Below, one piece after another: positions 53,250 through 61,246 of a DNA stretch of 64,000 bases (its first letter is position 1; every line of letters begins with the position of its first letter). Source of the stretch: Pontibacter aquaedesilientis (GTDB lineage: Bacteria > Bacteroidota > Bacteroidia > Cytophagales > Hymenobacteraceae); the NCBI RefSeq assembly GCF_014773225.1, contig NZ_JACXAJ010000002.1:558001-622000 (forward strand), in the 5' to 3' direction. The notes under the pieces were generated by a model that was not told the DNA's origin, did not search any database, and saw only the letters and a program-made list of their open reading frames with translations. The position numbers and the translations under genes are program-made.

Positions 53250-54368
53250 ATGAAGCTTAAAGGCAAAGTAAAATTCGTAAACAAAGACAAAAGCCTCTTT
53301 TTTCCGACGCTCCGCAAACGTGTGGACGCCTACTTTACAGAAAATAACCTGCCTAAATCAGGCAATTCCCATATCCTCATCAAGAGCATCGTGCTGTTAC
53401 TGCTCTATGTGGTGCCCTTCGTACTATTGCTTGCCCTTACACCGGGTCTGGTCTTTAGCCTGGTCCTATGGTTTGTGATGGGCATTGGTGTGGCCGGAGT
53501 GGCCATGAGCGTGATGCACGACGCCAACCACGGGGCTTTCTCTAAGAGCAAAACACTGAACTACCTGATGGCGCACTCTGTGAACCTGTTGGGTGCCTCC
53601 GCTTTTAACTGGAAGCTGCAGCACAACATCCTGCACCATACCTATACCAATGTAGTGGAGATGGACGAGGACATCGATGATATGGTTTTCATGCGCTTCT
53701 CGCCGCATACCAACGTGCGTTTTTTCCATAAGGTACAGTGGGTTTATGCCTTCTTCTTTTATGGTTTGCTGACGCTGTACTGGGTGATTCTGAAGGATTT
53801 TCTGCAGTTCTTCCGGTTTATCAGAAGCGGTGTAAACGCCAACTCCAAAGCGCAGAACACGAGTGCCTTCCTGAAAATCGTAGCATTTAAGGTGCTGTAT
53901 TTCTTCTCGATCCTGGTGGCTCCAACGCTAATCTTCGGTATACCCTTCCTGGAAGTGCTGCTTGGCTTCGTGCTGATGCATTTTGTGGCCGGCATCATCC
54001 TTTCTACTGTGTTCCAGTTGGCGCATACAGTGGAGGGTACCAGCCATCCGCTACCATCAGAAACCGGCGTGATCGAGAACGATTGGGCCATTCACCAACT
54101 CAACACGACGGCAAATTTCTCGCGCAAGAGCAAGCTGCTTTCCTGGTATGTGGGCGGCCTGAACTTCCAGATCGAGCATCATTTGTTCCCGCGTATCAGC
54201 CATGTGCACTATCCGGCCATCGCCGAAATCGTGAAAGAGACGGCAGCCGAGTTTAACCTCACTTACCTGGAAAGCAAGACCTTTGTAGAGGCGGTGCGTT
54301 CGCACCTGAGCACCCTGCACCGTTTTGGAAGATTGCGCCTGCCCAACCTGAATGAGGTGATGGCCTAA
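53250..54368 (+). CDS. Membrane fatty-acid desaturase, copy 2
   Basis: A 372-residue tandem paralogue of the preceding gene. The first 26 residues (MKLKGKVKFVNKDKSLFFPT and onward) are nearly identical to copy 1, and the whole protein is well over half identical by eye. The histidine boxes HDANHGAF, HNILHHTYTN and QIEHHLF are the same. Differences cluster in the second and third membrane segments and the ends, which may change chain-length or position preference. A terminator follows. Confidence 0.92.
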   Translation: MKLKGKVKFVNKDKSLFFPTLRKRVDAYFTENNLPKSGNSHILIKSIVLLLLYVVPFVLLLALTPGLVFSLVLWFVMGIGVAGVAMSVMHDANHGAFSKSKTLNYLMAHSVNLLGASAFNWKLQHNILHHTYTNVVEMDEDIDDMVFMRFSPHTNVRFFHKVQWVYAFFFYGLLTLYWVILKDFLQFFRFIRSGVNANSKAQNTSAFLKIVAFKVLYFFSILVAPTLIFGIPFLEVLLGFVLMHFVAGIILSTVFQLAHTVEGTSHPLPSETGVIENDWAIHQLNTTANFSRKSKLLSWYVGGLNFQIEHHLFPRISHVHYPAIAEIVKETAAEFNLTYLESKTFVEAVRSHLSTLHRFGRLRLPNLNEVMA

Positions 54369-54388
54369 TCGCATAAGATTTGAACGAG

Positions 54389-54420
54389 AAACGGCGGGAA
54401 AAATATTCCCGCCGTTTTTT
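54389..54420 (+). terminator. Terminator of the desaturase genes
   Basis: A 12-bp perfect stem AAACGGCGGGAA / TTCCCGCCGTTT with an AAATA loop and T run. Confidence 0.92.
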
Positions 54421-54514
54421 GTTGTGCCCAGGTATAGCGCCATGTGTCGCATCCCCATACCTTTGTAAACCAAATTGCCGGCCTGCTTGGCCTGCCTTTA
54501 TACCGCACGCCCCC

Positions 54515-55744
54515 ATGAATTTTAAAGCATTACACTTGATTTCCCCGATTCTACAGGCCCTGGAAGAAGAAGGCTATTCCCAGCCCACACCTATCCAGGT
54601 CCAGGCCATACCAGAGGTGCTGCAGGGGCGCGACCTGCTGGCTTCTGCCCAAACGGGCACGGGCAAGACAGCGGCCTTCGCGCTCCCAATTCTCCAGTTG
54701 CTGCATCAGCAAACCACGACTGCCCCGCCTACAATCCGGGCGCTGATTCTCACGCCGACCCGAGAGCTGGCGAGTCAGGTGGCGGAAAGTTTCGCGGCTT
54801 ATGGCAGGTATACCGGGCTGAAGCATTTGGCGGTGTATGGTGGTGTGCCCTACAAAGTACAGACCGAGGCGCTGCAGGCAGGTATAGATATCCTGGTGGC
54901 CACCCCAGGCCGTCTGCTGGATTTACTGGATCAGGGCTTTGTGGACTTGAAGCAGGTGCAATTGCTGGTGCTCGATGAGGCGGATCGTATGCTGGACATG
55001 GGCTTTGTGCAGGACATACAACGGGTGCTGCAGGTTATACCTGAGAAGCGCCAGACCCTGTTCTTTACGGCGACCATGGCGCCTGAAGTCGCAAAGCTGG
55101 CAAAAAAGATACTCACAGCACCTGTAAACGTGGAAGTGAGTCCGGCGTCTTCACCGGCGGGCACTATCCGGCAGGAGCTGTATTATGTGAAGAAGGCCAA
55201 CAAAACACCCTTGCTCCTGTATTTGTTGCAGCAGGCAAGTAGAGCGCGAACGCTGGTTTTTATGCGCACCAAAGAGGGAGCCGACAAACTGGCCAAAGAA
55301 CTGAACGCGGCAGGTATAGCAGCCGAAGCCATACACGCCGACAGAGCGCAACGCGACCGGGAGCGGGTACTGGAGAGCTTCAAGCAGAACGAAACCCAGG
55401 TGCTGGTCGCGACCGACGTGGCAGCCAGAGGCATAGATGTAGAGGAGTTGCCCTATGTCATCAATTACGAACTGCCCTTTGAGCCCGAAACCTATGTGCA
55501 CCGCATCGGCCGCACCGGCAGGGCAGGGGCTGCAGGTATAGCCATCTCATTTTGCGGGGCCAGCGAAACGCCGCTGCTCATCGCCATCCAAAACCTCACG
55601 GGCAAGGCTATACCTGTGGTCGATCAGCATCCATACCCACTCACAGCCCAGGACTTTATGGAAGCGGCTTCGTCTTCATCCGCTAAAAGCGAGAAGCGCA
55701 AGGGGGCAGGAAGAGGCGGAAAAGGGAAACGGGGGAGGAGATAA
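54515..55744 (+). CDS. rhlE: DEAD-box RNA helicase RhlE
   Basis: A 409-residue protein from ATG 54515; the frame is open 45 codons earlier, but that part crosses the terminator hairpin and MNFKALHLISPILQALEEEG is the normal RhlE start. Motifs are Q (PTPIQVQAIP), Walker A (AQTGTGKT) near 46-53, PTRELASQV, TPGRLLDLL, VLDEADRML near 152, TAT instead of the usual SAT in motif III (FFTATMAP), ATDVAARGIDV and HRIGRTGRAG. A basic C-terminal tail (KRKGAGRGGKGKRGRR) binds RNA. Such helicases help ribosome assembly and cold growth. Confidence 0.94.
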   Translation: MNFKALHLISPILQALEEEGYSQPTPIQVQAIPEVLQGRDLLASAQTGTGKTAAFALPILQLLHQQTTTAPPTIRALILTPTRELASQVAESFAAYGRYTGLKHLAVYGGVPYKVQTEALQAGIDILVATPGRLLDLLDQGFVDLKQVQLLVLDEADRMLDMGFVQDIQRVLQVIPEKRQTLFFTATMAPEVAKLAKKILTAPVNVEVSPASSPAGTIRQELYYVKKANKTPLLLYLLQQASRARTLVFMRTKEGADKLAKELNAAGIAAEAIHADRAQRDRERVLESFKQNETQVLVATDVAARGIDVEELPYVINYELPFEPETYVHRIGRTGRAGAAGIAISFCGASETPLLIAIQNLTGKAIPVVDQHPYPLTAQDFMEAASSSSAKSEKRKGAGRGGKGKRGRR

Positions 55745-55806
55745 AACCCAAAAAGCTGCCTTGTCTTCTAGACCTTTGAGTGTCTTATTAGCTGCGAAGC
55801 AAATGT

Positions 55807-55861
55807 AATGAATCAAATAATCGGCAGTAAATTTGATTTACTGCCGATTATTTGATTCATT
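55807..55861. promoter_or_regulatory. 26-bp perfect inverted repeat, candidate AbiEi operator
   Basis: Two perfect 26-bp arms (55807-55832 and 55836-55861) around TTG. The core GGCAGTAA-N7-TTACTGCC (55823-55845) recurs at 56609-56631. It lies 20 bases before the abiEi start. Known AbiEi antitoxins bind inverted repeats in their own promoter to repress it. A hairpin without a T run argues against a terminator. Confidence 0.75.
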
Positions 55862-55880
55862 TGAGTACATAAAAATATGA

Positions 55881-56621
55881 TTGATAATCGATAAAAAACT
55901 CCACATATCTGAACTTAAAAAGGAATTTAAAGAAGCAGAAGCCTTTTCTACTTCTGATATCTCCTCCTTTTATGAAAGCATTGGTGATAATGCACCAATG
56001 AGCACAATTTATTGGAGAGTACATCATTTAGTGGATAAAGGGGTAATTCAGCGCATTGGTCACGGTTTATATAAAATTGGCAAGGAAATAAGCTTTGAGC
56101 CTGAAATAGGTAGGCGAGAAGTTACTATTTATAATCATCTTAAAAGGGACTTACCTTTTCTCGATTGCTGCATTTGGAACTTGGATGCTATTAAAGAATT
56201 TGTGCAGCATATTCCTAATGTCAAGTTTACTATTGTAGAAGTAGAGCGGCACTCTGTAGAGTCTGTTTATTATCTGCTGGAAGAAAAGTATAAATATGTC
56301 TTCTATAAGTCTTCCAAGGACTTGCGAAATGCATATGTACATGGGGTGCAAAATGCCATACTTGTCCGGCCGTTGGTAACAGAAGCCCCTGTGCAGGAAA
56401 CTGGCAAGGTAACAACAGTTACACTTGAGAAACTCCTGGTTGATGTAATGTTTGACGATGAATTCGAATTCCTGAGAGGTTTTGAGATGACGCACATCTT
56501 TAGGAATGCTTTTGAAAAGTACACCATTAACCAGAGTAAAATGCTGCGATACGCCGCTAGGAAGCAGAAAAAAGAAGAGTTGACCACTTTTTTAAAAAAC
56601 TATAATTTGGCAGTAATTTAA
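55881..56621 (+). CDS. abiEi: AbiEi-type antitoxin and autorepressor
   Basis: A 246-residue protein whose gene immediately precedes an AbiEii nucleotidyltransferase. The N-terminal 90 residues look like a winged helix-turn-helix (STIYWRVHHLVDKGVIQRIG and HGLYKIG), as in AbiEi antitoxins that repress their operon. The rest (FLDCCIWNLDAIKEF, VESVYYLLEEKYKYVF) fits the AbiEi-like DUF6577 type, but I cannot separate these families from sequence alone. The start is TTG 55881; the only nearby ATG (55877) is in another frame and meets a stop after five codons. AT content is higher than in the genes upstream. Confidence 0.8.
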   Translation: MIIDKKLHISELKKEFKEAEAFSTSDISSFYESIGDNAPMSTIYWRVHHLVDKGVIQRIGHGLYKIGKEISFEPEIGRREVTIYNHLKRDLPFLDCCIWNLDAIKEFVQHIPNVKFTIVEVERHSVESVYYLLEEKYKYVFYKSSKDLRNAYVHGVQNAILVRPLVTEAPVQETGKVTTVTLEKLLVDVMFDDEFEFLRGFEMTHIFRNAFEKYTINQSKMLRYAARKQKKEELTTFLKNYNLAVI

Positions 56622-56631
56622 GTTTACTGCC
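56609..56631. promoter_or_regulatory. Second AbiEi operator-like site
   Basis: GGCAGTAA-N7-TTACTGCC with the same spacing as in the palindrome at 55823-55845. It overlaps the abiEi stop codon (56619-56621) and lies 13 bases before the abiEii start. Confidence 0.65.
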
Positions 56632-56644
56632 GAAAATTTGAAAT

Positions 56645-57721
56645 ATGATTTCTCAAAAGTCTTTAGATATAGACTGGCTTTCTGAAGTGTCTAAAAAGAA
56701 CAGGAAAGCTGATAAAATTCTAGTTGAAAAGGTAATAAGGGCTTTGCTTTTGCTGGAAGGATTAGTGGAAGCAAAGCTGCCTTTTGTGTTTAAGGGCGGA
56801 ACGGCTTTGATGCTGATGTTGGGGAGCACGAAAAGACTATCCATCGATATCGATGTCATTATGCCGGAGAAGACGGAAGAGATGGAGGCCGCATTTGAAG
56901 ATATACTTTCAGCCAAGGGCTTTAACCGTTTCGAACTGCATGAGAGAAACCAGAACTCTGACATTGAAAAGGCACATTACAAATTCTACTATACACCTGC
57001 GCACAAAACCAACCAGGTAGAAGAGTATATATTATTGGATATACTTTTCGAGAAGCCGGCTTATCAGAATATTATTTCTATACCTGTGGACTCTGCTTTT
57101 GTGCAGCAGGAAGGCGAGCCGCTCATGGTACAGGTGCCTTCGTTTGAGGATATTCTAGGGGATAAGCTGACAGCCTTTGCCCCTAACACAACAGGTATAC
57201 CTTACGAGAAGAATGGGCATAGTCGGGCCATGGAAATCATCAAGCAGATGTACGACATCGGCTGCATTTGTGCACACGCTGAAGATGGCGAAGTAGTATG
57301 TGCAACTTTCAATGCATTTGCAACAACTGAACTTGGTTACAGGAATCTAGAACTGCTGCCAGCCGATGTGCTGGATGATATCTATGATACAGCGCTCACA
57401 ATTTGCACCAAAGGCCAAAGTGGTAAAGGTAATTATGCGGCACTAAGTAGAGGTATAACGCAGATAAAGAACTTTATATTTTCAGAGAACTACCACCCAG
57501 ATAGAGCCATTGTGTGTGCCTCAAAGGCAGCTTATCTGGCAATTATTGTAAAAGCAGGCGGCAAGACAATAGAGAAGTACACAGACACTAAGCAGATGGC
57601 TGACTGGGTAATTGAGCAACCTTTCGACACCAAACTGAACAAGCTGAAGAAGTCGAATCCGGAGGCATTCTTTTACTGGTACAAAATTTACGAACTCCAA
57701 AAAGCATTGGCAGAGAAATAA
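56645..57721 (+). CDS. abiEii: AbiEii/AbiGii-type nucleotidyltransferase toxin
   Basis: A 358-residue protein with the DNA-polymerase-beta-like nucleotidyltransferase motifs of AbiEii: FKGGTALMLM at 49-58, the metal-binding S66-x-D68-x-D70 in RLSIDIDVIMPE, and GDKLTAFAP near 172, where the lysine is typical of this family. AbiEii halts growth when the antitoxin is lost, giving phage abortive infection. The gene lies 23 bases after abiEi and its stop is 25 bases before hsdM, in one orientation. Confidence 0.9.
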   Translation: MISQKSLDIDWLSEVSKKNRKADKILVEKVIRALLLLEGLVEAKLPFVFKGGTALMLMLGSTKRLSIDIDVIMPEKTEEMEAAFEDILSAKGFNRFELHERNQNSDIEKAHYKFYYTPAHKTNQVEEYILLDILFEKPAYQNIISIPVDSAFVQQEGEPLMVQVPSFEDILGDKLTAFAPNTTGIPYEKNGHSRAMEIIKQMYDIGCICAHAEDGEVVCATFNAFATTELGYRNLELLPADVLDDIYDTALTICTKGQSGKGNYAALSRGITQIKNFIFSENYHPDRAIVCASKAAYLAIIVKAGGKTIEKYTDTKQMADWVIEQPFDTKLNKLKKSNPEAFFYWYKIYELQKALAEK

Positions 57722-57746
57722 CTTGCCACAGCCATATACTAACCCC

Positions 57747-59681
57747 ATGATAAACCGAGACACCGATATAAGCAAAGAAGTTGGCCTGATCTGGAACACC
57801 GCCAACGACGTGCTGCGCGATATTTTTAAGCGCAACGAATACCCCGATATTATTTACCCGATGGTGCTCATCCGTAGGATTGAGAACGTGTGGGAACAGA
57901 AAAAGCAGGAAATTATCGAAGAACTTAGGGACAGCCTGAAGGCGCTTCCGCAAGAGGTACAGCAAAAGATTGTAAGCGACAAACTGTTGCAGGAGCTCAA
58001 GTTCGATAATACCAGCGGTGAAACCCTGAAGAGCCTGGAAGGCAAGAGCGAGACCAGCCTGAAAAACGAATTTATTTCTTACCTGAACGGCTATACCGAC
58101 AACATCCGAGAGATTATCGAAAAATCTGGGATAAAGGCGCACCTGACCAAGCTGCACTCCGAGAAGATACTTTACAGCCTGATCAAGAATTTTTCGGAGA
58201 TAGACCTGAACCCAGCAGATGTATCCAACATAAAAATGGGGTACATTTTTGAGGAGCTGGTGCGCAAGTTCTCGGAGCAGAACAACGAGGAAGCCGGGGA
58301 GCACTATACACCACGCGAGGTGATTGACTTGATGATACAGCTGCTGGGTATGGACGAGGACGGTATAAAAGATGGCGAACTGAAGACCATCTACGACCCG
58401 GCCTGCGGTACAGGCGGTATGCTTACGGCAGCCAAAGAGTACATCGAAAAGCATATCAACCCGAAAGCCAACGTACGCATTTACGGACAGGAGGTAAACG
58501 ACAAAACCTGGGCCATTGCCGAAGCCGACCTTATACTGAAAGGCGAGATAGCCGAAATAAAGAAAGGTGATACCCTAACCGACGACGGCTTTGTTGGCGA
58601 GCAGTTTGATTACATGCTCTCGAACCCGCCTTATGGCAAAAGCTGGAAAAACATCAAAAGCAAAGTGATAGCCAACAGCAATGGCCGCTTCCACGATACC
58701 ATGCTGCCGCGCTCTTCGGACGGGCAGTTGCTGTTTACGCTGCACATGATCTCTAAAATGAAACCTGCCGAAATGGGTGGCTCCAAAATTGCCATCGTGC
58801 ACAACGGCTCGCCACTTTTCTCGGGCGATGCAGGCTCTGGCGAGAGTGAGATACGCAAGTTCATCATCGAGAACGACTGGCTGGAGACCATTGTGGCGCT
58901 GCCAACCGACCTGTTTTACAATACCGGCATTGCCACCTACATTTGGATACTGCGAAACAACAAGCAGGGCACGGAGCGCGATGGCAAGTTTCAGCTGATA
59001 AACGGTACCAGCTTCTGGAAAAAACGCCAGCGCAGCCTGGGCAACAAACGCAAAGATATTACAGAGCGCCAGATAGAAGACATCGTGCAGCTGCACAAAG
59101 ACTTTACCGAGGGCGAATTCTCCAAAATATACGACCAACACGATTTTGCTTACCGCAAAGTATACCTGGACCTGGAAGAGCTGGACGAAGACGGACTGCC
59201 TGCCTACGAAACTTTAGTGGCCAGTATACCGCAGGGCAAACTGAAACTATACTTCGAGGCCGATGCCAAAACCCTGAAGGAAATGCTGAGCAAAGAGCAG
59301 GAGGAAGAGGTGAAGAACTATACACTAAAGCTAAAGCCCGATACCGAATTTACCGACAAGTATAACACCCCAGACCGGCAGCTGACTATAAACAAGCGCG
59401 TAAACGGCAACCGCCTGAGTTTTATGGCAACGGTGCGCGTGCCTAAAATAGTGAAAGACACCGAGATTATACCCTGGAAAGAGGATGTGGAGGCATTTCT
59501 GAACCGCGAGGTAGAAAAGTGCTGGACAATAACCAAACAAGAGAAAGGCTACGAAGTACCGTTCAACAAAGAGTTTTACGTGTACCAGCCGCTGCGCGAG
59601 CTGCAGGAGGTACTGGGCGAGTTTGTGGCGCTGGAACAGGAGAACAAAGCATTGTTGAACGACTTAGGACTTACCCTGTAA
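57747..59681 (+). CDS. hsdM: Type I restriction-modification methyltransferase HsdM
   Basis: A 644-residue N6-adenine methyltransferase. I use ATG 57747, since MINRDTDISKEVGLIWNTAN is the family opening; the frame continues eight codons up to a TTG. An N-terminal helical domain is followed by motif I DPACGTGGML near 217 and motif IV NPPYGKSW near 293. It binds HsdS to modify the host sites. It ends in TAATG, overlapping hsdS by one base, and the upstream abiEii stop is 25 bases away, so AbiE and HsdM-HsdS are arranged like one operon. Confidence 0.95.
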   Translation: MINRDTDISKEVGLIWNTANDVLRDIFKRNEYPDIIYPMVLIRRIENVWEQKKQEIIEELRDSLKALPQEVQQKIVSDKLLQELKFDNTSGETLKSLEGKSETSLKNEFISYLNGYTDNIREIIEKSGIKAHLTKLHSEKILYSLIKNFSEIDLNPADVSNIKMGYIFEELVRKFSEQNNEEAGEHYTPREVIDLMIQLLGMDEDGIKDGELKTIYDPACGTGGMLTAAKEYIEKHINPKANVRIYGQEVNDKTWAIAEADLILKGEIAEIKKGDTLTDDGFVGEQFDYMLSNPPYGKSWKNIKSKVIANSNGRFHDTMLPRSSDGQLLFTLHMISKMKPAEMGGSKIAIVHNGSPLFSGDAGSGESEIRKFIIENDWLETIVALPTDLFYNTGIATYIWILRNNKQGTERDGKFQLINGTSFWKKRQRSLGNKRKDITERQIEDIVQLHKDFTEGEFSKIYDQHDFAYRKVYLDLEELDEDGLPAYETLVASIPQGKLKLYFEADAKTLKEMLSKEQEEEVKNYTLKLKPDTEFTDKYNTPDRQLTINKRVNGNRLSFMATVRVPKIVKDTEIIPWKEDVEAFLNREVEKCWTITKQEKGYEVPFNKEFYVYQPLRELQEVLGEFVALEQENKALLNDLGLTL

Positions 59682-60982
59682 TGGAGGAATACGATTTCTA
59701 TAAAGATAGCGGTGTTGAGTGGATCGGGGAAATTCCGGAACATTGGGAGGTCAGAAAATTGGGTAGCCAATTTTCTGACATTGGTAGTGGAACAACACCA
59801 GAAGCTGGCAGCCCGAGATACTACGAAAATGGCACAACTCCTTGGTTAAATACAGGAGACTTGAATGATGACATTTTAAACTCATGTCAGAAAAGCGTAA
59901 CTGAACTTGCTATGCAAGATCATTCTGTGCTCAAGGTGTACCCAAAAGGAACTTTAGTGATGGCAATGTACGGAGCAACTATAGGTAAACTTTGTATACT
60001 TAACTTTTATGCCTGTACTAACCAAGCGTGTTGCGCTATCAACAACAGCCATACTTTAAGTATAAAGTACACTTTCTACTGGTTGCTTGGTTTTAGAGAT
60101 GAAATTATTAGGAGAGCCTACGGTGGGGGCCAACCTAACATAAGTCAGGATGTAATACGGAGACTTAAAATTGCTATACCTAATCACTCCGAACAAAAAG
60201 CCATTGTTCTATACTTAGACGACCACACGCAGAAGCTCGACAAGCTGATTAAAAATAAGAAGAAGCAGATAGCGCGACTGAAAGAGCTGCGTCAGATCGA
60301 AATAAACAAAGCCGTTACCAAAGGCCTTAACCCCGATGTGCTCCTAAAAGATAGCGGCGTAGAATGGCTCGGCAAGATTCCGGAACATTGGGAGGTGAAG
60401 CGTGGTAAGAACATTCTTGGGCTCGTAAGCGAAAGAGCTACAGGTGACAGAAACAAAATCGCTTTAGAAAATATAATAAGTGGGTTAGGTAAACTTGTCG
60501 AATCTGATTCAGTATTTGAAGGCGAAGGTATAGCTTTTGAAAAAGACGATATACTTTACGGCAAATTAAGACCATACTTAGCAAAGGTACATAAAGCAGA
60601 AGAATCAGGGGCAGCTGTCGGAGACTTCTATGTCTTTAGGTGCAAGTACAAAATATACCCAGGCTATGCTTTCTATACTTTGCTGAATCAGGCTTTCACG
60701 GATATAGCTTCTAACTCAACGTATGGCGCAAAAATGCCAAGGGTAAGCTGGGATTTTATTGCTAACCTGTCATTTTCTGTACCAAACTCTGAAGAGCAAA
60801 AAGCCGTTGCTTTATACTTGGACAAGTATACTTCAGCTATTGACCAGACCATTACCAACCTAGAAGCCCAGATCAGCCAGCTACAGGAAGTGCGGAAGAT
60901 AGAGATATTTAGTGCCGTAACGGGAAAGGTAAAAGTGCCGGCCCGTTATTTCGAGCAGCAGGAGGCAGGAGTAGTTGTCTGA
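59681..60982 (+). CDS. hsdS: Type I restriction-modification specificity subunit HsdS
   Basis: A 433-residue protein with two target-recognition domains. Both halves begin with the same segment, DSGVEWIGEIPEHWEV near residue 9 and DSGVEWLGKIPEHWEV near residue 224, and each ends in a helical linker (QIARLKELRQIEINKA near 200, QISQLQEVRKIEIFSA near 410). Each domain should read half of a bipartite DNA target. The ATG at 59681 overlaps the hsdM stop. The DNA of the repeated start includes identical 20-bp strings at 59732-59751 and 60377-60396. Confidence 0.95.
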   Translation: MEEYDFYKDSGVEWIGEIPEHWEVRKLGSQFSDIGSGTTPEAGSPRYYENGTTPWLNTGDLNDDILNSCQKSVTELAMQDHSVLKVYPKGTLVMAMYGATIGKLCILNFYACTNQACCAINNSHTLSIKYTFYWLLGFRDEIIRRAYGGGQPNISQDVIRRLKIAIPNHSEQKAIVLYLDDHTQKLDKLIKNKKKQIARLKELRQIEINKAVTKGLNPDVLLKDSGVEWLGKIPEHWEVKRGKNILGLVSERATGDRNKIALENIISGLGKLVESDSVFEGEGIAFEKDDILYGKLRPYLAKVHKAEESGAAVGDFYVFRCKYKIYPGYAFYTLLNQAFTDIASNSTYGAKMPRVSWDFIANLSFSVPNSEEQKAVALYLDKYTSAIDQTITNLEAQISQLQEVRKIEIFSAVTGKVKVPARYFEQQEAGVVV

Positions 60983-61246
60983 ATCATCGAGGGCCCCAAC
61001 CCCCAGGATTTACAGGATTTTAGGATTGGCAGAATTCAGGGATTTAGAAGAATTGCTCTTTTGCGAAATCCTGTAAATCCCTGAATCCTGAAAATTCTGA
61101 TTCTGATAATTTGCCAGTGCATAATTCGAACATGTCGCGACCTGTCCCTACAAAGGTTAATCGTTGCCATAAAACCTGTTTAATAGGAATTACACTATTT
61201 ATTTCGATATTTATACTCTAAAAACAAGCCAACCATTTCACAGCGC
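60983..61246. other. Gap between hsdS and hsdR
   Basis: 264 bp holding the inverted GGATT repeat at 61003-61099. hsdR may have a separate promoter, but I see no consensus TTTG/TAnnTTTG. Confidence 0.5.
61003..61099. repeat. Inverted GGATT-type repeat
   Basis: CAGGATTTACAGGATTTTAG on the left is matched by TCCTGTAAATCCCTGAATCC on the right, giving an imperfect inverted repeat. Its core CAGGATTTTAGGATT is identical to 4193-4207. Confidence 0.6.

Noticed and set aside
55807..55861. The 26-bp inverted repeat as a terminator of rhlE
   Set aside because: The stem is AT-rich, the loop is three bases and no T run follows on either strand. The recurrence of its core downstream fits an operator better.
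57588..58454. A 288-codon open frame antisense to abiEii and hsdM
   Set aside because: It crosses two well-supported genes and their junction and has no protein-like features.
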